Assembly (NCBI GenBank): GCA_902826935.1
Contig: CADEGR010000016.1
Span: forward strand, 5,315-54,912
DNA length: 49,598 nucleotides
Source: an uncultured Alphaproteobacteria bacterium
Lineage (GTDB): Bacteria > Pseudomonadota > Alphaproteobacteria > Geminicoccales > Geminicoccaceae
Direction: 5' to 3'
Both the position numbers and the translations under genes were made by a program. How positions within the stretch are numbered: position 1 is the first letter of the stretch; every line of letters starts with the position of its first letter. The notes below the pieces were generated by a model that saw only the letters and a list, made by a program, of their open reading frames with translations, made no database searches and was not told where the DNA came from. This document shows, piece by piece, positions 8,561-15,457 of this stretch.

Positions 8561-9654
8561 GATTCGCATTCTACGGCTCCAGCCTGGTCTCGGCCTATTG
8601 GAACGGCGCCGCCACCTACTATCGCGGCATCCTGAAGGCCCTGGCGGCACGCGGCCACGTGATCCGCTTCTTCGAGCCGGACGCTTTCGATCGCCAGGCG
8701 CACCGCGACATCGAGCCGCCGGACTGGGCCGAGGTCGTGGTCTACGAGGCGAGCCCGGCCGGGGTCGCGGCCGCCCTGGAAGCGGGTGCTGGCGCCGACG
8801 TCCTGGTCAAGGCGAGCGGGGTCGGCGTGTTCGACGATGCCCTGGCCGCGGGCGTGCTCGCCAGCCGGCGGCAGGGCGCGCTGACCCTGTTCTGGGATGT
8901 CGACGCGCCGGCGACCCTGGCCGAGCTCGGCGACGCCAGCACCACCACCTTGCGTGCCCTGGTGCCGGAGTTCGACGCGATCTTCACCTATGGCGGCGGG
9001 CCTGCGATCGAGCAGCGCTATCGGCGCCTGGGTGCCCGCAGCTGCTGGTCGATCTACAACGCGGTCGACCCGGAGGAGCACCATCCGGTGCCGGCGGAGC
9101 CCGCTTTGGCCACCGATCTCCTGTTCCTCGGCAACCGCCTGCCCGACCGCGAGACCCGGGTCGAGCGCTTCTTCCTCGAGGTCGCCGCCGCTGCGCCCGA
9201 GCTGCGCTTCACGCTGGGCGGCAGCGGCTGGGCCGACAAGCCGGTGCCGGCCAATGTCGCCAAGCTCGGCCATGTCTCGACCCGCGACCACAACCGGCTG
9301 AACTGCAGCGCCCGCGCGGTCCTCAATGTCAGCCGCAAGGACATGGCGGCGGCCGGCTTCGCGCCGGCGACCCGGGTGTTCGAGGCGGCCGGCGCCGGCG
9401 CCTGCCTGATCACGGATGCCTGGCCCGGCATCGAGCAGTTCCTCACGCCCGGCCGCGAGGTTCTGGTCGCCACCGACGGCGCCGCCGTCCTGGCCCATCT
9501 GCGCGCCCTCGACCCGGCGACCAGCCAGCGGATCGGCGACGCTGCCCGCGCCCGCGTGCTGCGCGACCACAGCTATGCCAGCCGCGCGCTGGCGATCGAA
9601 GCGGCGCTGGCCGCCTTGCGCGCGCCGGCCCCGCTCGCGGCGGCGCTGGCATGA
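8557..9654 (+). CDS. CgeB-like glycosyltransferase (2 of 3)
   Basis: 365 aa. It begins MRFAFYGSSLVSAYWNGAATYYRGIL, aligned in pattern with its two neighbours. The C-terminal donor-site region has TRVFEAAGAGACLITDAWPGIEQFL (about 268-293), followed by a D-H-S-Y pattern near the C-terminus that is common in CgeB proteins. FWDVDAPATL at about 110-120 corresponds to FYDIDTPITL in the next gene, so the two are close paralogues. It is cytoplasmic, with no signal sequence. The ATG overlaps the previous TGA by 4 bp and its own TGA overlaps the next ATG by 4 bp. It probably transfers a sugar in the same pathway. Confidence 0.82.
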   Translation: MRFAFYGSSLVSAYWNGAATYYRGILKALAARGHVIRFFEPDAFDRQAHRDIEPPDWAEVVVYEASPAGVAAALEAGAGADVLVKASGVGVFDDALAAGVLASRRQGALTLFWDVDAPATLAELGDASTTTLRALVPEFDAIFTYGGGPAIEQRYRRLGARSCWSIYNAVDPEEHHPVPAEPALATDLLFLGNRLPDRETRVERFFLEVAAAAPELRFTLGGSGWADKPVPANVAKLGHVSTRDHNRLNCSARAVLNVSRKDMAAAGFAPATRVFEAAGAGACLITDAWPGIEQFLTPGREVLVATDGAAVLAHLRALDPATSQRIGDAARARVLRDHSYASRALAIEAALAALRAPAPLAAALA

Positions 9655-10733
9655 GGCTGCGCATCGTCGTCATCGGCCTGACCATCACCTCGTCCTGGGG
9701 CAACGGCCACGCCACCACCTACCGCGCCCTCCTCAAGGGCCTGGCCCTGCGCGGCCACGAGGTGACCTTCCTGGAATGCGACCGGCCCTGGTATGCCCGC
9801 GCCCGCGACCTGCCGAGCGCCGAGTTCTGTGCCATCCACCTCTACCAGGACCCGGCCGACCTCGCCGCCCGCTTCGGCCCGCTGCTCCGCTCGGCCGATG
9901 CCGTCATCCTCGGCTCCTATTTGCCCGACGGCGCCGCCGTGATCCGCCTGGCCCAGGCGAGAGCGGAGGGCGTCCTCGCCTTCTACGACATCGACACGCC
10001 GATCACGCTGGCCAAGCTCCAGGCCGGCGACCATGAGTATCTCGAGCCGTCGCTGATCCCCGCCTTCGACCTCTATCTGTCCTTCGCCGGCGGCCCGGTG
10101 CTGCGCACCCTGGAGCGCGACTTCGGCGCCAAGCACGCTGCCGCCCTCTACTGCGCGGTCGATCCGGACGCCTACCGCCCGCTCGGCCAGGCGGCCCGCT
10201 ATGATCTGGGCTATCTCGGCACCTACAGCGACGACCGCCAGCCAGCGCTTGACCGCCTCCTGCTTGACCCCGCCAGCCGCGCGCCCGCGCAGCGCTTCAT
10301 CGTCGCCGGCCCGCAATATCCGGCGGCGATCGCCTGGCCGGCCAATGTGGCGCGGCAGGACCATGTGGCGCCGGCCGACCACCCCGCCTTCTACGGCAGC
10401 CTGCGCTTTGCCTTGAACATCACCCGCGCCGCCATGGTCAGCGCCGGCTGGTCGCCCAGCGTCCGGCTGTTCGAGGCGGCGGCCTGCGGCGTGCCGATCA
10501 TCAGCGACGACTGGCCGGGCCTGGCCGAGCTGTTCCAGCCTGGCCACGAGATCCTGGTAGCACCCGATGGCGAGGCCGTGCTGGCCGCCCTCACGGCGAT
10601 GCCCGAAGCCCGCCGCCGCCGGATCGCCGCCGCCGCCCGCGCCCGGGTCCTGCGCGAGCACAGCGGCCAGCAGCGCGCCGGCCAGCTCGAAGTGCTGCTC
10701 CTCGCGGCCCGCAGCAACGCCGCCTCGGCCTGA
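9651..10733 (+). CDS. CgeB-like glycosyltransferase (3 of 3), last gene of the glycan operon
   Basis: 360 aa from the ATG at 9651, which overlaps the previous stop (ATGA). The frame is open upstream but the overlap decides the start. The N-terminus RIVVIGLTITSSWGNGHATTYRALL and the C-terminal VRLFEAAACGVPIISDDWPGLAELF are the family landmarks. A predicted donor-binding half spans about 180-340. It ends the operon: the next gene is convergent, only 10 bp away, and no terminator hairpin is obvious between them. Sugar donor and acceptor are unknown. Confidence 0.82.
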   Translation: MRLRIVVIGLTITSSWGNGHATTYRALLKGLALRGHEVTFLECDRPWYARARDLPSAEFCAIHLYQDPADLAARFGPLLRSADAVILGSYLPDGAAVIRLAQARAEGVLAFYDIDTPITLAKLQAGDHEYLEPSLIPAFDLYLSFAGGPVLRTLERDFGAKHAAALYCAVDPDAYRPLGQAARYDLGYLGTYSDDRQPALDRLLLDPASRAPAQRFIVAGPQYPAAIAWPANVARQDHVAPADHPAFYGSLRFALNITRAAMVSAGWSPSVRLFEAAACGVPIISDDWPGLAELFQPGHEILVAPDGEAVLAALTAMPEARRRRIAAAARARVLREHSGQQRAGQLEVLLLAARSNAASA

Positions 10734-10743
10734 TCCCGCCCGG

Positions 10744-11649
10744 TCAGCCGGTCAGCCGGCGCCACTGGCGCGGGCTGTGGCCGGTGATCTTGCGAAACGC
10801 ATCCGCGAACTGGCTCTGGCTGCCAAAGCCGACGCTGACCGCGATCTCGCGGATCGGCAGCTCGCCTGCCTGCAGCAGCCCCTTGGCCCGCTCGGCCCGG
10901 CGATGCAGCACGAACTGGTGCGGCGGCAGGCCGAAGGTCTTCTTGAACGCCCGGGTGAAATGGAACCGGCTGAGCTGGGCCAGCTCGGCCAGCTCGGCGA
11001 GCGCGATCTTGGAGGCCAGCCGCGCGTCGATATAGCCCTCGATCAGCCGCGCCTGGCGGACCGACAGCCGGCCGCTCGCCGGCGCGGCCCGCGGGCTGCC
11101 CAGCCGGCAGCGCCGCTCGATCTCGAGCGCCGCGACCAGGCCCAGCGTCTCGGCATAGAGGGCGTCGGCCGGCTCCTCCTGGCGCAGCAGGCTCTGCAGC
11201 TTGGCGAGCGTCGCCGCCAGCTCCGGATCCTCGAAATGGACCATCGGCGACCCGTCGCCGGCCAGGCCGATCTCGCGCTCCTCGCGCAGGATGTCCGGGT
11301 CGAAGAACAAGGCGAGGTAGCTGTTGCGCCGGTCGCAGAACGCCGACCAGCCCTCCAGCCGGCAACCGACCGGCGCGAAGGTCAGCCGCTGGCGCAGATC
11401 GAGCTGGCGCGGGAACCCGGTGCCGTCGGCGCGGATCTCGCCGTCGGTCAATTGCAGGTCGTGCAGCGCCAGATAGTGGCTCGTGCCGACCAGCTCGTAG
11501 GCCAGCTCGCGCGCGCCATGGAACTCGACCAGCTCCACGCTCATGCCGCGCCAGGCGAACACGCGCCGTTGGTCGGACAGCTGCTGCTCGCCCCGGTAGC
11601 GCAGCGCCAGCCGGTCGGCCGCCGCGCGGCTCAGGCTCCGCGTTCCCAT
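10744..11649 (-). CDS. AraC-family transcriptional regulator
   Basis: 301 aa, ATG at 11649. The C-terminal 100 residues contain both AraC helix-turn-helix units. The first is around IALAELAELAQLSRFHFTRAFKKTFG and the second around IREIAVSVGFGSQSQFADAFRKITGHSP, followed by the usual PRQWR end. The N-terminal 170 residues are a sensing domain that I do not recognise. It is convergent with the glycan operon and divergent from the receiver gene. No target is evident from the sequence. Confidence 0.88.
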   Translation of the reverse strand: MGTRSLSRAAADRLALRYRGEQQLSDQRRVFAWRGMSVELVEFHGARELAYELVGTSHYLALHDLQLTDGEIRADGTGFPRQLDLRQRLTFAPVGCRLEGWSAFCDRRNSYLALFFDPDILREEREIGLAGDGSPMVHFEDPELAATLAKLQSLLRQEEPADALYAETLGLVAALEIERRCRLGSPRAAPASGRLSVRQARLIEGYIDARLASKIALAELAELAQLSRFHFTRAFKKTFGLPPHQFVLHRRAERAKGLLQAGELPIREIAVSVGFGSQSQFADAFRKITGHSPRQWRRLTG

Positions 11650-11905
11650 GCCATCACCTACAGTTGCTCTAGTCGCCGGTTATTACGCCAATAAGCACAG
11701 GCCGTCCAAGGCCGAACACGGTCGACTGGCGCCCGACTGGTTGCCCCACAGCAAGTTCTATGGAACAGTAGCAATTACTCAAAACTCGGCCCACCCGTGC
11801 TGGTTCCATGCCCAGCCATGATAAAGTCCCCGACCGCCGCATGAAAGCCATTCCCGGCCAGATTGGCCCGCGCACGCCGGCCCCGGCTGCCCATCAGGCC
11901 CTGCC

Positions 11906-12319
11906 ATGACCGACCATTCGCCCGCCGACGCCGGCTCCGGCCAGCCGCCGCCCGGCCAGGCCGCCCGGCCGCTCCAGGACCGGCGCGTCCTCCTGGTCGA
12001 GGACAATCTGATCATCGCCATGGACGCCGAGGACATCCTGCGCGGGCTCGGCTGCGCCGAGGTCATGACCGCCACCACCATCGCCCGCGCCGAGCAGGCC
12101 CTCGCCGCCCAGAGCTTCGATCTCGCGCTGCTCGACATCGGCATCGGCGACGACACCAGCTACGCGCTCGCCGATCGCCTGGCCGAGCGCGGCATCCCCT
12201 ACCTCTTCGCCACCGGCCACCCCGCCCCCGCCGCCCAGAACGGCGCCACGCCGGCGATCGTGCCCAAGCCCTACAGCCCGCAGACCCTGGCGCGGGCGAT
12301 CGAGCAGCTATTGGGCTAG
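11906..12319 (+). CDS. Stand-alone response regulator receiver protein
   Basis: 137 aa. The only domain is a receiver (residues 27-137) after a 25-residue proline/glycine-rich leader. The acidic pair is E32/D33 in LLVEDN, the phospho-acceptor is D77 in LLDIGIG, the switch threonine is T103 and the conserved lysine is K121 in VPKPY. There is no output domain, so it would act as a phosphate shuttle or through protein contact. No histidine kinase is adjacent. The nearest in this window is the hybrid kinase at 35385-37256, with nothing to link them. The ATG at 11906 lacks a strong Shine-Dalgarno. Confidence 0.85.
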   Translation: MTDHSPADAGSGQPPPGQAARPLQDRRVLLVEDNLIIAMDAEDILRGLGCAEVMTATTIARAEQALAAQSFDLALLDIGIGDDTSYALADRLAERGIPYLFATGHPAPAAQNGATPAIVPKPYSPQTLARAIEQLLG

Positions 12320-12437
12320 CTCGCAAACAGGTTTGACCGGATTACTGCGCCGCAAGTAGATGTTGTAAGTCCAAATCCAGCCACTGCCTCGCGGCGGTAC
12401 GAATTACTTATTTCTGCGATAGAAGCATGAGCATTTT

Positions 12438-12794
12438 TTAACAAGATCTCAGACGCAACCTATGTATTGAACAATAAAAGCAAGTTATTCTACCAAAAAA
12501 CAAAAATACAGTCAATGTGGAAAGCAACATTATGCTGGTCGGGAAGGGTGAAAATGAAACGCTTTTGCGCGGTTTGGTCGGATGGTGCTTGACCTCCACG
12601 CCTTCGGGATGCACAACCACAACGCCAGGCTTCTTCATATCCAGATCAACCAAAGTTTCCTTAATTTCCACATCCTGCGATAAATATATCGTGACATAGC
12701 GCACTTGCCGCTCTTCCCTCTCGTTGCATCCCGACAGCAACCCGGAAGCCAGCAAAATCAGCGAAAGCTTAATTGATTTATTTGTATAATGCAT
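12438..12794 (-). CDS. Small putative lipoprotein in the low-GC island
   Basis: 118 aa, function not recognised. The N-terminus has a charged start (K6, K9), a hydrophobic core (residues 10-20) and a lipobox L20-S21-G22-C23, so lipid attachment at C23 is likely. The mature part begins NEREERQVRYVTIYLSQDVEI and contains a valine-rich strand near 57-62. A second hydrophobic segment lies at about 88-105 and the tail is cysteine- and arginine-rich, which could mean that the original 3' end is altered. An AAAAGG Shine-Dalgarno is about 10 bp upstream. On the same strand there is a TATAAT at 12842-12847 and a TTGACT at 12847-12852, possible promoter elements. Its base composition is unlike its surroundings. 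Confidence 0.5.
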   Translation of the reverse strand: MHYTNKSIKLSLILLASGLLSGCNEREERQVRYVTIYLSQDVEIKETLVDLDMKKPGVVVVHPEGVEVKHHPTKPRKSVSFSPFPTSIMLLSTLTVFLFFGRITCFYCSIHRLRLRSC

Positions 12795-12969
12795 TGTATT
12801 TGCTGCCTTTTAGTACAATAGCATCTACATGGCTGGATGGAATTATAGTCAACAATATCTTTTTGTCTCCAATTTCTTCAAGCATGCCGAAGTGTAGGGC
12901 GCATCGGAGCCGGCCCGACAAGAAGTTGGGCTGAAACAGTCTGTTAGGTACAGTGGCGGCAAGCGCCAT
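12778..12969 (-). CDS. Doubtful 63-residue frame, possibly the 3' fragment of a disrupted gene
   Basis: The frame ends 16 bp inside the lipoprotein gene and reads LHFGMLEEIGDKKILL around residues 26-41, which looks protein-like. Its 5' part runs into the GC-rich edge of the transposase relic. It may be the tail of a gene cut by the insertion, or only open by chance. I recognise no family. A possible promoter for the lipoprotein lies inside it, which argues against a real gene. Confidence 0.22.
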   Translation of the reverse strand: MALAATVPNRLFQPNFLSGRLRCALHFGMLEEIGDKKILLTIIPSSHVDAIVLKGSKYNALYK

Positions 12970-13007
12970 TGCATCACCGAACCCAAGGGCTGTCTCCGCC
13001 CTTGGCG

Positions 13008-13331
13008 GTCCATCCGGCCAGCATCAAAGGCCGCGACGGCCAGGCTCTGGTCTGCCGCTGGCTCAAACGTTGGACCCTGTGGCTCGCCTACCTGTTCGCC
13101 GCCGGCGGGCTATCAGGGCCCGTCACCACCGGGATCGCCGCAGCGGAAGAAGCTGAAGATTGTTGAGCGGCCAGATCAAGCCACAGGTTTCGCGGCCGCC
13201 CGAGGGCACTGAGTCATCGAGCGAACTATCGGATGGCTTGGAAGCAATTGCGGTCCCGCAATGACTTCGATCGGCTATTCGACACCTACATCGCTGTGAG
13301 AATAATCACCAACATCCAGCCCTTCGCATGA
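13008..13331 (+). pseudogene. Decayed IS5-family transposase (C-terminal part)
   Basis: Three consecutive frames together give the C-terminal part of an IS5-type DDE transposase. The first reads VHPASIKGRDGQALV, then LFAAGGLSGP (from 13008). After a +1 shift near 13147 it reads KKLKIVERPDQATGF, then an in-frame TGA at 13210-13212 where the family normally has tryptophan, then VIERTIGWLG with the catalytic-region glutamate. After another shift near 13250 it reads DFDRLFDTYIAV and ends at TGA 13329-13331. With two frameshifts and one nonsense codon it is inactive. The N-terminal half and the terminal inverted repeats are not visible. Confidence 0.8.
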
Positions 13332-13797
13332 ATATTGGCCAATTCTTGATCTCATCTGCAAATTCTCGAACAGCCATTTAGCTCGTGATTTATTGTCTCG
13401 ATCTGTATTTAACTAAAGAAACAGTTTATCGGCCTCCACATCTGGCTCTCGCTTTTAGAGTCAGATCAAGTGCGTTGCGGCGCTCTCCATCGGATGCATT
13501 GGCATCATCGACATGGGCCCACGCGCATGGGGCGCTGTACTTGACATGAAGCAGCGCTATTGCCCCTAGTGGCACAATCGACGGGTGTAGCTGTCCCAAA
13601 TTTCTACAGCAGTTGATGGAACAATGTTTCTAAATGAAAGGTAACTGTATTGCGCGGCTTGTCGCATGTCGAGGATTCAGCAGATGACCTTGAGGCTGCT
13701 GCTACGCTATGCAATATCGTCCAGGCCTCTATGACTGGGATAAGACTGCTGGCAGACCATCGGCACGCTCCGTGATTGCGTTGCCTGCCGCGCCAGA

Positions 13798-14211
13798 TTA
13801 ACCCTTCCCCCCACTCGCCTTCATGATCGCCTCGTCCACCTCGACCTGATAGCCATCCGCAAGCTTGTTCGTCCGGTTGAAGACGCCGGCGACGGCCATG
13901 ACCTCGCCCAGCATGGCGTCGTCCATGCCGAGCTTGCGGGCGGCGGCGGTGTGGGAGCGGATGCAGTAGGTGCAGCCATTGGTAGCCGAGACCGCGATCG
14001 CGAGCAGCTCCTTGGTCAGCCCGTCGAGCCGGCCGGGCTGCATGGTCCGGTTGAGGCTGGTCCAGACGTCGGCCAGCAGCGGCGGGTGGCTGGCCAGGGT
14101 CTTCCAGAAATTGGGCACGAAGTCGATGCTCTTGACCCGCATGATCTCGTCGTAGATCGCCCGGACCTCGGGCGAGGCCTCAGCGTACTCGACCATGGCG
14201 ACGGTGGGCAT
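13798..14211 (-). CDS. Carboxymuconolactone decarboxylase/AhpD-like protein
   Basis: 137 aa. The AhpD-type redox motif C80-T-Y-C83-x3-H87 is present, with the conserved acidic residue E68 in TKELLAIAVS upstream. Such proteins act as peroxidases or alkylhydroperoxidases with a CxxC disulfide, and some are simply annotated by the CMD domain. The two cysteines favour a redox role over decarboxylation. The ATG at 14211 is chosen because it begins a typical family N-terminus (PTVAMVEYAEASPEVRAIYD). The gene borders the low-GC island and is divergent from the next gene. Confidence 0.85.
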   Translation of the reverse strand: MPTVAMVEYAEASPEVRAIYDEIMRVKSIDFVPNFWKTLASHPPLLADVWTSLNRTMQPGRLDGLTKELLAIAVSATNGCTYCIRSHTAAARKLGMDDAMLGEVMAVAGVFNRTNKLADGYQVEVDEAIMKASGGKG

Positions 14212-14426
14212 GGGCCTGGCTCCTTGGCGGGCGGGCGGGATCGCGGCGCCGGTCGCCGCCCCTGGCCGGCCGGCCGCCTGGCTCTAGATTGCCCAAGGAT
14301 GCGCCCGTCCGGCAAGCCGGGCGGCGCGGCCTTCGGAACCGGCGGCGGGGTTCGCCCGTTCCTGGAGCGGCCGGGCCGCGCCATCGGGCGCCGGTCCTTG
14401 GCTGCGGCAGCCTGGAGGATGGCGCG

Positions 14427-14861
14427 ATGCTGGCACGGATCCGCATGGTGGTGGCAGGCCTGGCCCTGCTGGCGCTGCCCCTATGGCCCGCGGCCGCGGC
14501 CGGCCTGGAGGCTGCCGACCAGCAGGCGATCCAGACGGTCATCGCGGCCCAGATCGCCGCCTTCAAGGCCGATGACGCCAAGACCGCCTTCAGCTACGCA
14601 GCCCCGGCGATCCAGGCCCAGTTCACCAATCCGGAGCGCTTCGTCGCCATGGTCAAGGCGAGCTATCCGCCGGTCTACCGGCCGCGCGCGGTCGAGTTCG
14701 GCGAGCTGGCCGAGGTCGATGGCCGGCCAACCCAGCGGGTCCTGATCACCGGGCCGGAGAGCGCGGTCTATGCCGCCTATTATTTGATGCAAAAGCAGCC
14801 GGATGGCGCCTGGCGGATCGGTGGCTGCATCCTCCAGCCGGCGGGCGACCGGGCGATCTGA
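14427..14861 (+). CDS. Secreted DUF4864-type protein
   Basis: 144 aa from the ATG at 14427, preceded by TGGAGG 9 bp upstream. The frame is open for 46 more codons upstream, but that part is arginine-rich and lacks a ribosome site. Residues 1-25 form a signal peptide ending in an alanine run. The mature part, with AIQTVIAAQIAAFKADDAKTAF and LMQKQPDGAWRIGGC, matches the DUF4864 pattern, an NTF2/SnoaL-like fold of unknown function. It is expected to be periplasmic. A T-tailed hairpin follows at 14929-14949. Confidence 0.78.
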   Translation: MLARIRMVVAGLALLALPLWPAAAAGLEAADQQAIQTVIAAQIAAFKADDAKTAFSYAAPAIQAQFTNPERFVAMVKASYPPVYRPRAVEFGELAEVDGRPTQRVLITGPESAVYAAYYLMQKQPDGAWRIGGCILQPAGDRAI

Positions 14862-14928
14862 GCAGCCTGGCCGCCCGGCGGCCGGGACTGGCGCCCAGGG
14901 TCGCATCCTGCGCCGCCGGCGCGCCGGA

Positions 14929-14949
14929 TGCGCCGCAGCGGCGCATTTT
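14929..14949 (+). terminator. Probable rho-independent terminator
   Basis: An inverted repeat, TGCGCC/GGCGCA with a 5-nt loop (14929-14945; the dyad extends to 8 bp around one central base), is directly followed by TTTT at 14946-14949. It lies 68 bp after the stop of the secreted DUF4864 gene. Another imperfect 11-bp hairpin (GCATCC...GGATGC, 14903-14931) partly overlaps it. Confidence 0.5.
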
Positions 14950-15036
14950 CTGCGTCGCTGGACGGCTTGGCGTCGCCTAAGCTGCGCCGCCGGACGCATC
15001 GCATGCGCCGCTCCGCGCCGTTATCTTTGCCGCGGC

Positions 15037-15063
15037 TGTCGGCTCGGAGCAGGCTGATGCGTC
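15037..15063 (+). promoter_or_regulatory. Candidate ECF42-type promoter of the DGPF-sigma operon
   Basis: TGTCGG (15037-15042), 17 bp, then CGTC (15060-15063), ending 22 bp before the TTG start at 15086. The same elements with the same 17-bp spacing recur at 16733-16759 and 21586-21612. From family knowledge, ECF42 sigma factors recognise a -35 close to TGTCGA and a -10 close to CGTC. Here it would make the sigma gene autoregulated. Confidence 0.72.
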
Positions 15064-15085
15064 CTCGACAGGAAGGAGATGCATC

Positions 15086-15457
15086 TTGCTCTACGCCATA
15101 CTGTGCTACGACTCAGAGGACGTGGTCGGCGCCTGGACCAAGCCCCAGGAGGACGCCGTCATGGCCAAGCTCGGCGTGGTCCGCGACGAGCTCGCCCGCC
15201 AGGGCCGGCTCGGCCCCGTGGCGCGCCTCCTGCCGACCACCGCCGCCACCACCGTCCGCAAGGGCCGCGACCCGGTCGTGCTGGATGGCCCCTTCGCCGA
15301 GACCAAGGAGCAGCTCCTGGGCTTCTACGTGGTCGACTGCGCCAGCCTGGATGACGCGATCGCGGCCGCCCAGGACCTGGCGCGCGCCAGCAGCTCGGCC
15401 GGCTGCTACGAGCTCCGGCCGATCACCCTGTTCCACCCGGGCACGCTGCCCGGATGA
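15086..15457 (+). CDS. DGPF/YCII-domain protein, partner of the ECF42 sigma factor
   Basis: 123 aa YCII-fold protein with the DGPF signature at about residues 68-71 (LDGPFAETKE), the hallmark of proteins encoded beside ECF42 sigma factors. The start is a TTG at 15086, placed 8-9 bp after a strong GGAAGGAG. An ATG at 15079 is in another frame and gives no family match. The stop overlaps the sigma factor ATG (ATGA), so the two are translationally coupled. The biochemical function of DGPF proteins is unsettled. They may be small dehydratase-like enzymes or sigma-linked effectors. Confidence 0.88.
   Translation: MLYAILCYDSEDVVGAWTKPQEDAVMAKLGVVRDELARQGRLGPVARLLPTTAATTVRKGRDPVVLDGPFAETKEQLLGFYVVDCASLDDAIAAAQDLARASSSAGCYELRPITLFHPGTLPG

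Larger units (their letters stand above)
12320..13797. other. Low-GC island with mobile-element debris
   Basis: About 1.5 kb of clearly lower GC than the rest, with many A/T runs between 12430 and 12880 and again at 13320-13680. It holds one plausible lipoprotein gene, one doubtful small frame and a decayed IS5-type transposase. The stretch 13332-13797 shows no gene I can support. The composition and the transposase relic point to acquired and decaying DNA. Confidence 0.7.

Noticed and set aside
13332-13797. Possible further gene or second insertion element in the low-GC stretch
   Set aside because: All frames are broken by stops, and I recognise no protein pattern or terminal repeats.
15079-15354. 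ATG-started frame at 15079 as the DGPF gene
   Set aside because: It is a different frame without any DGPF pattern. The TTG at 15086 has the right Shine-Dalgarno spacing and gives the family protein.
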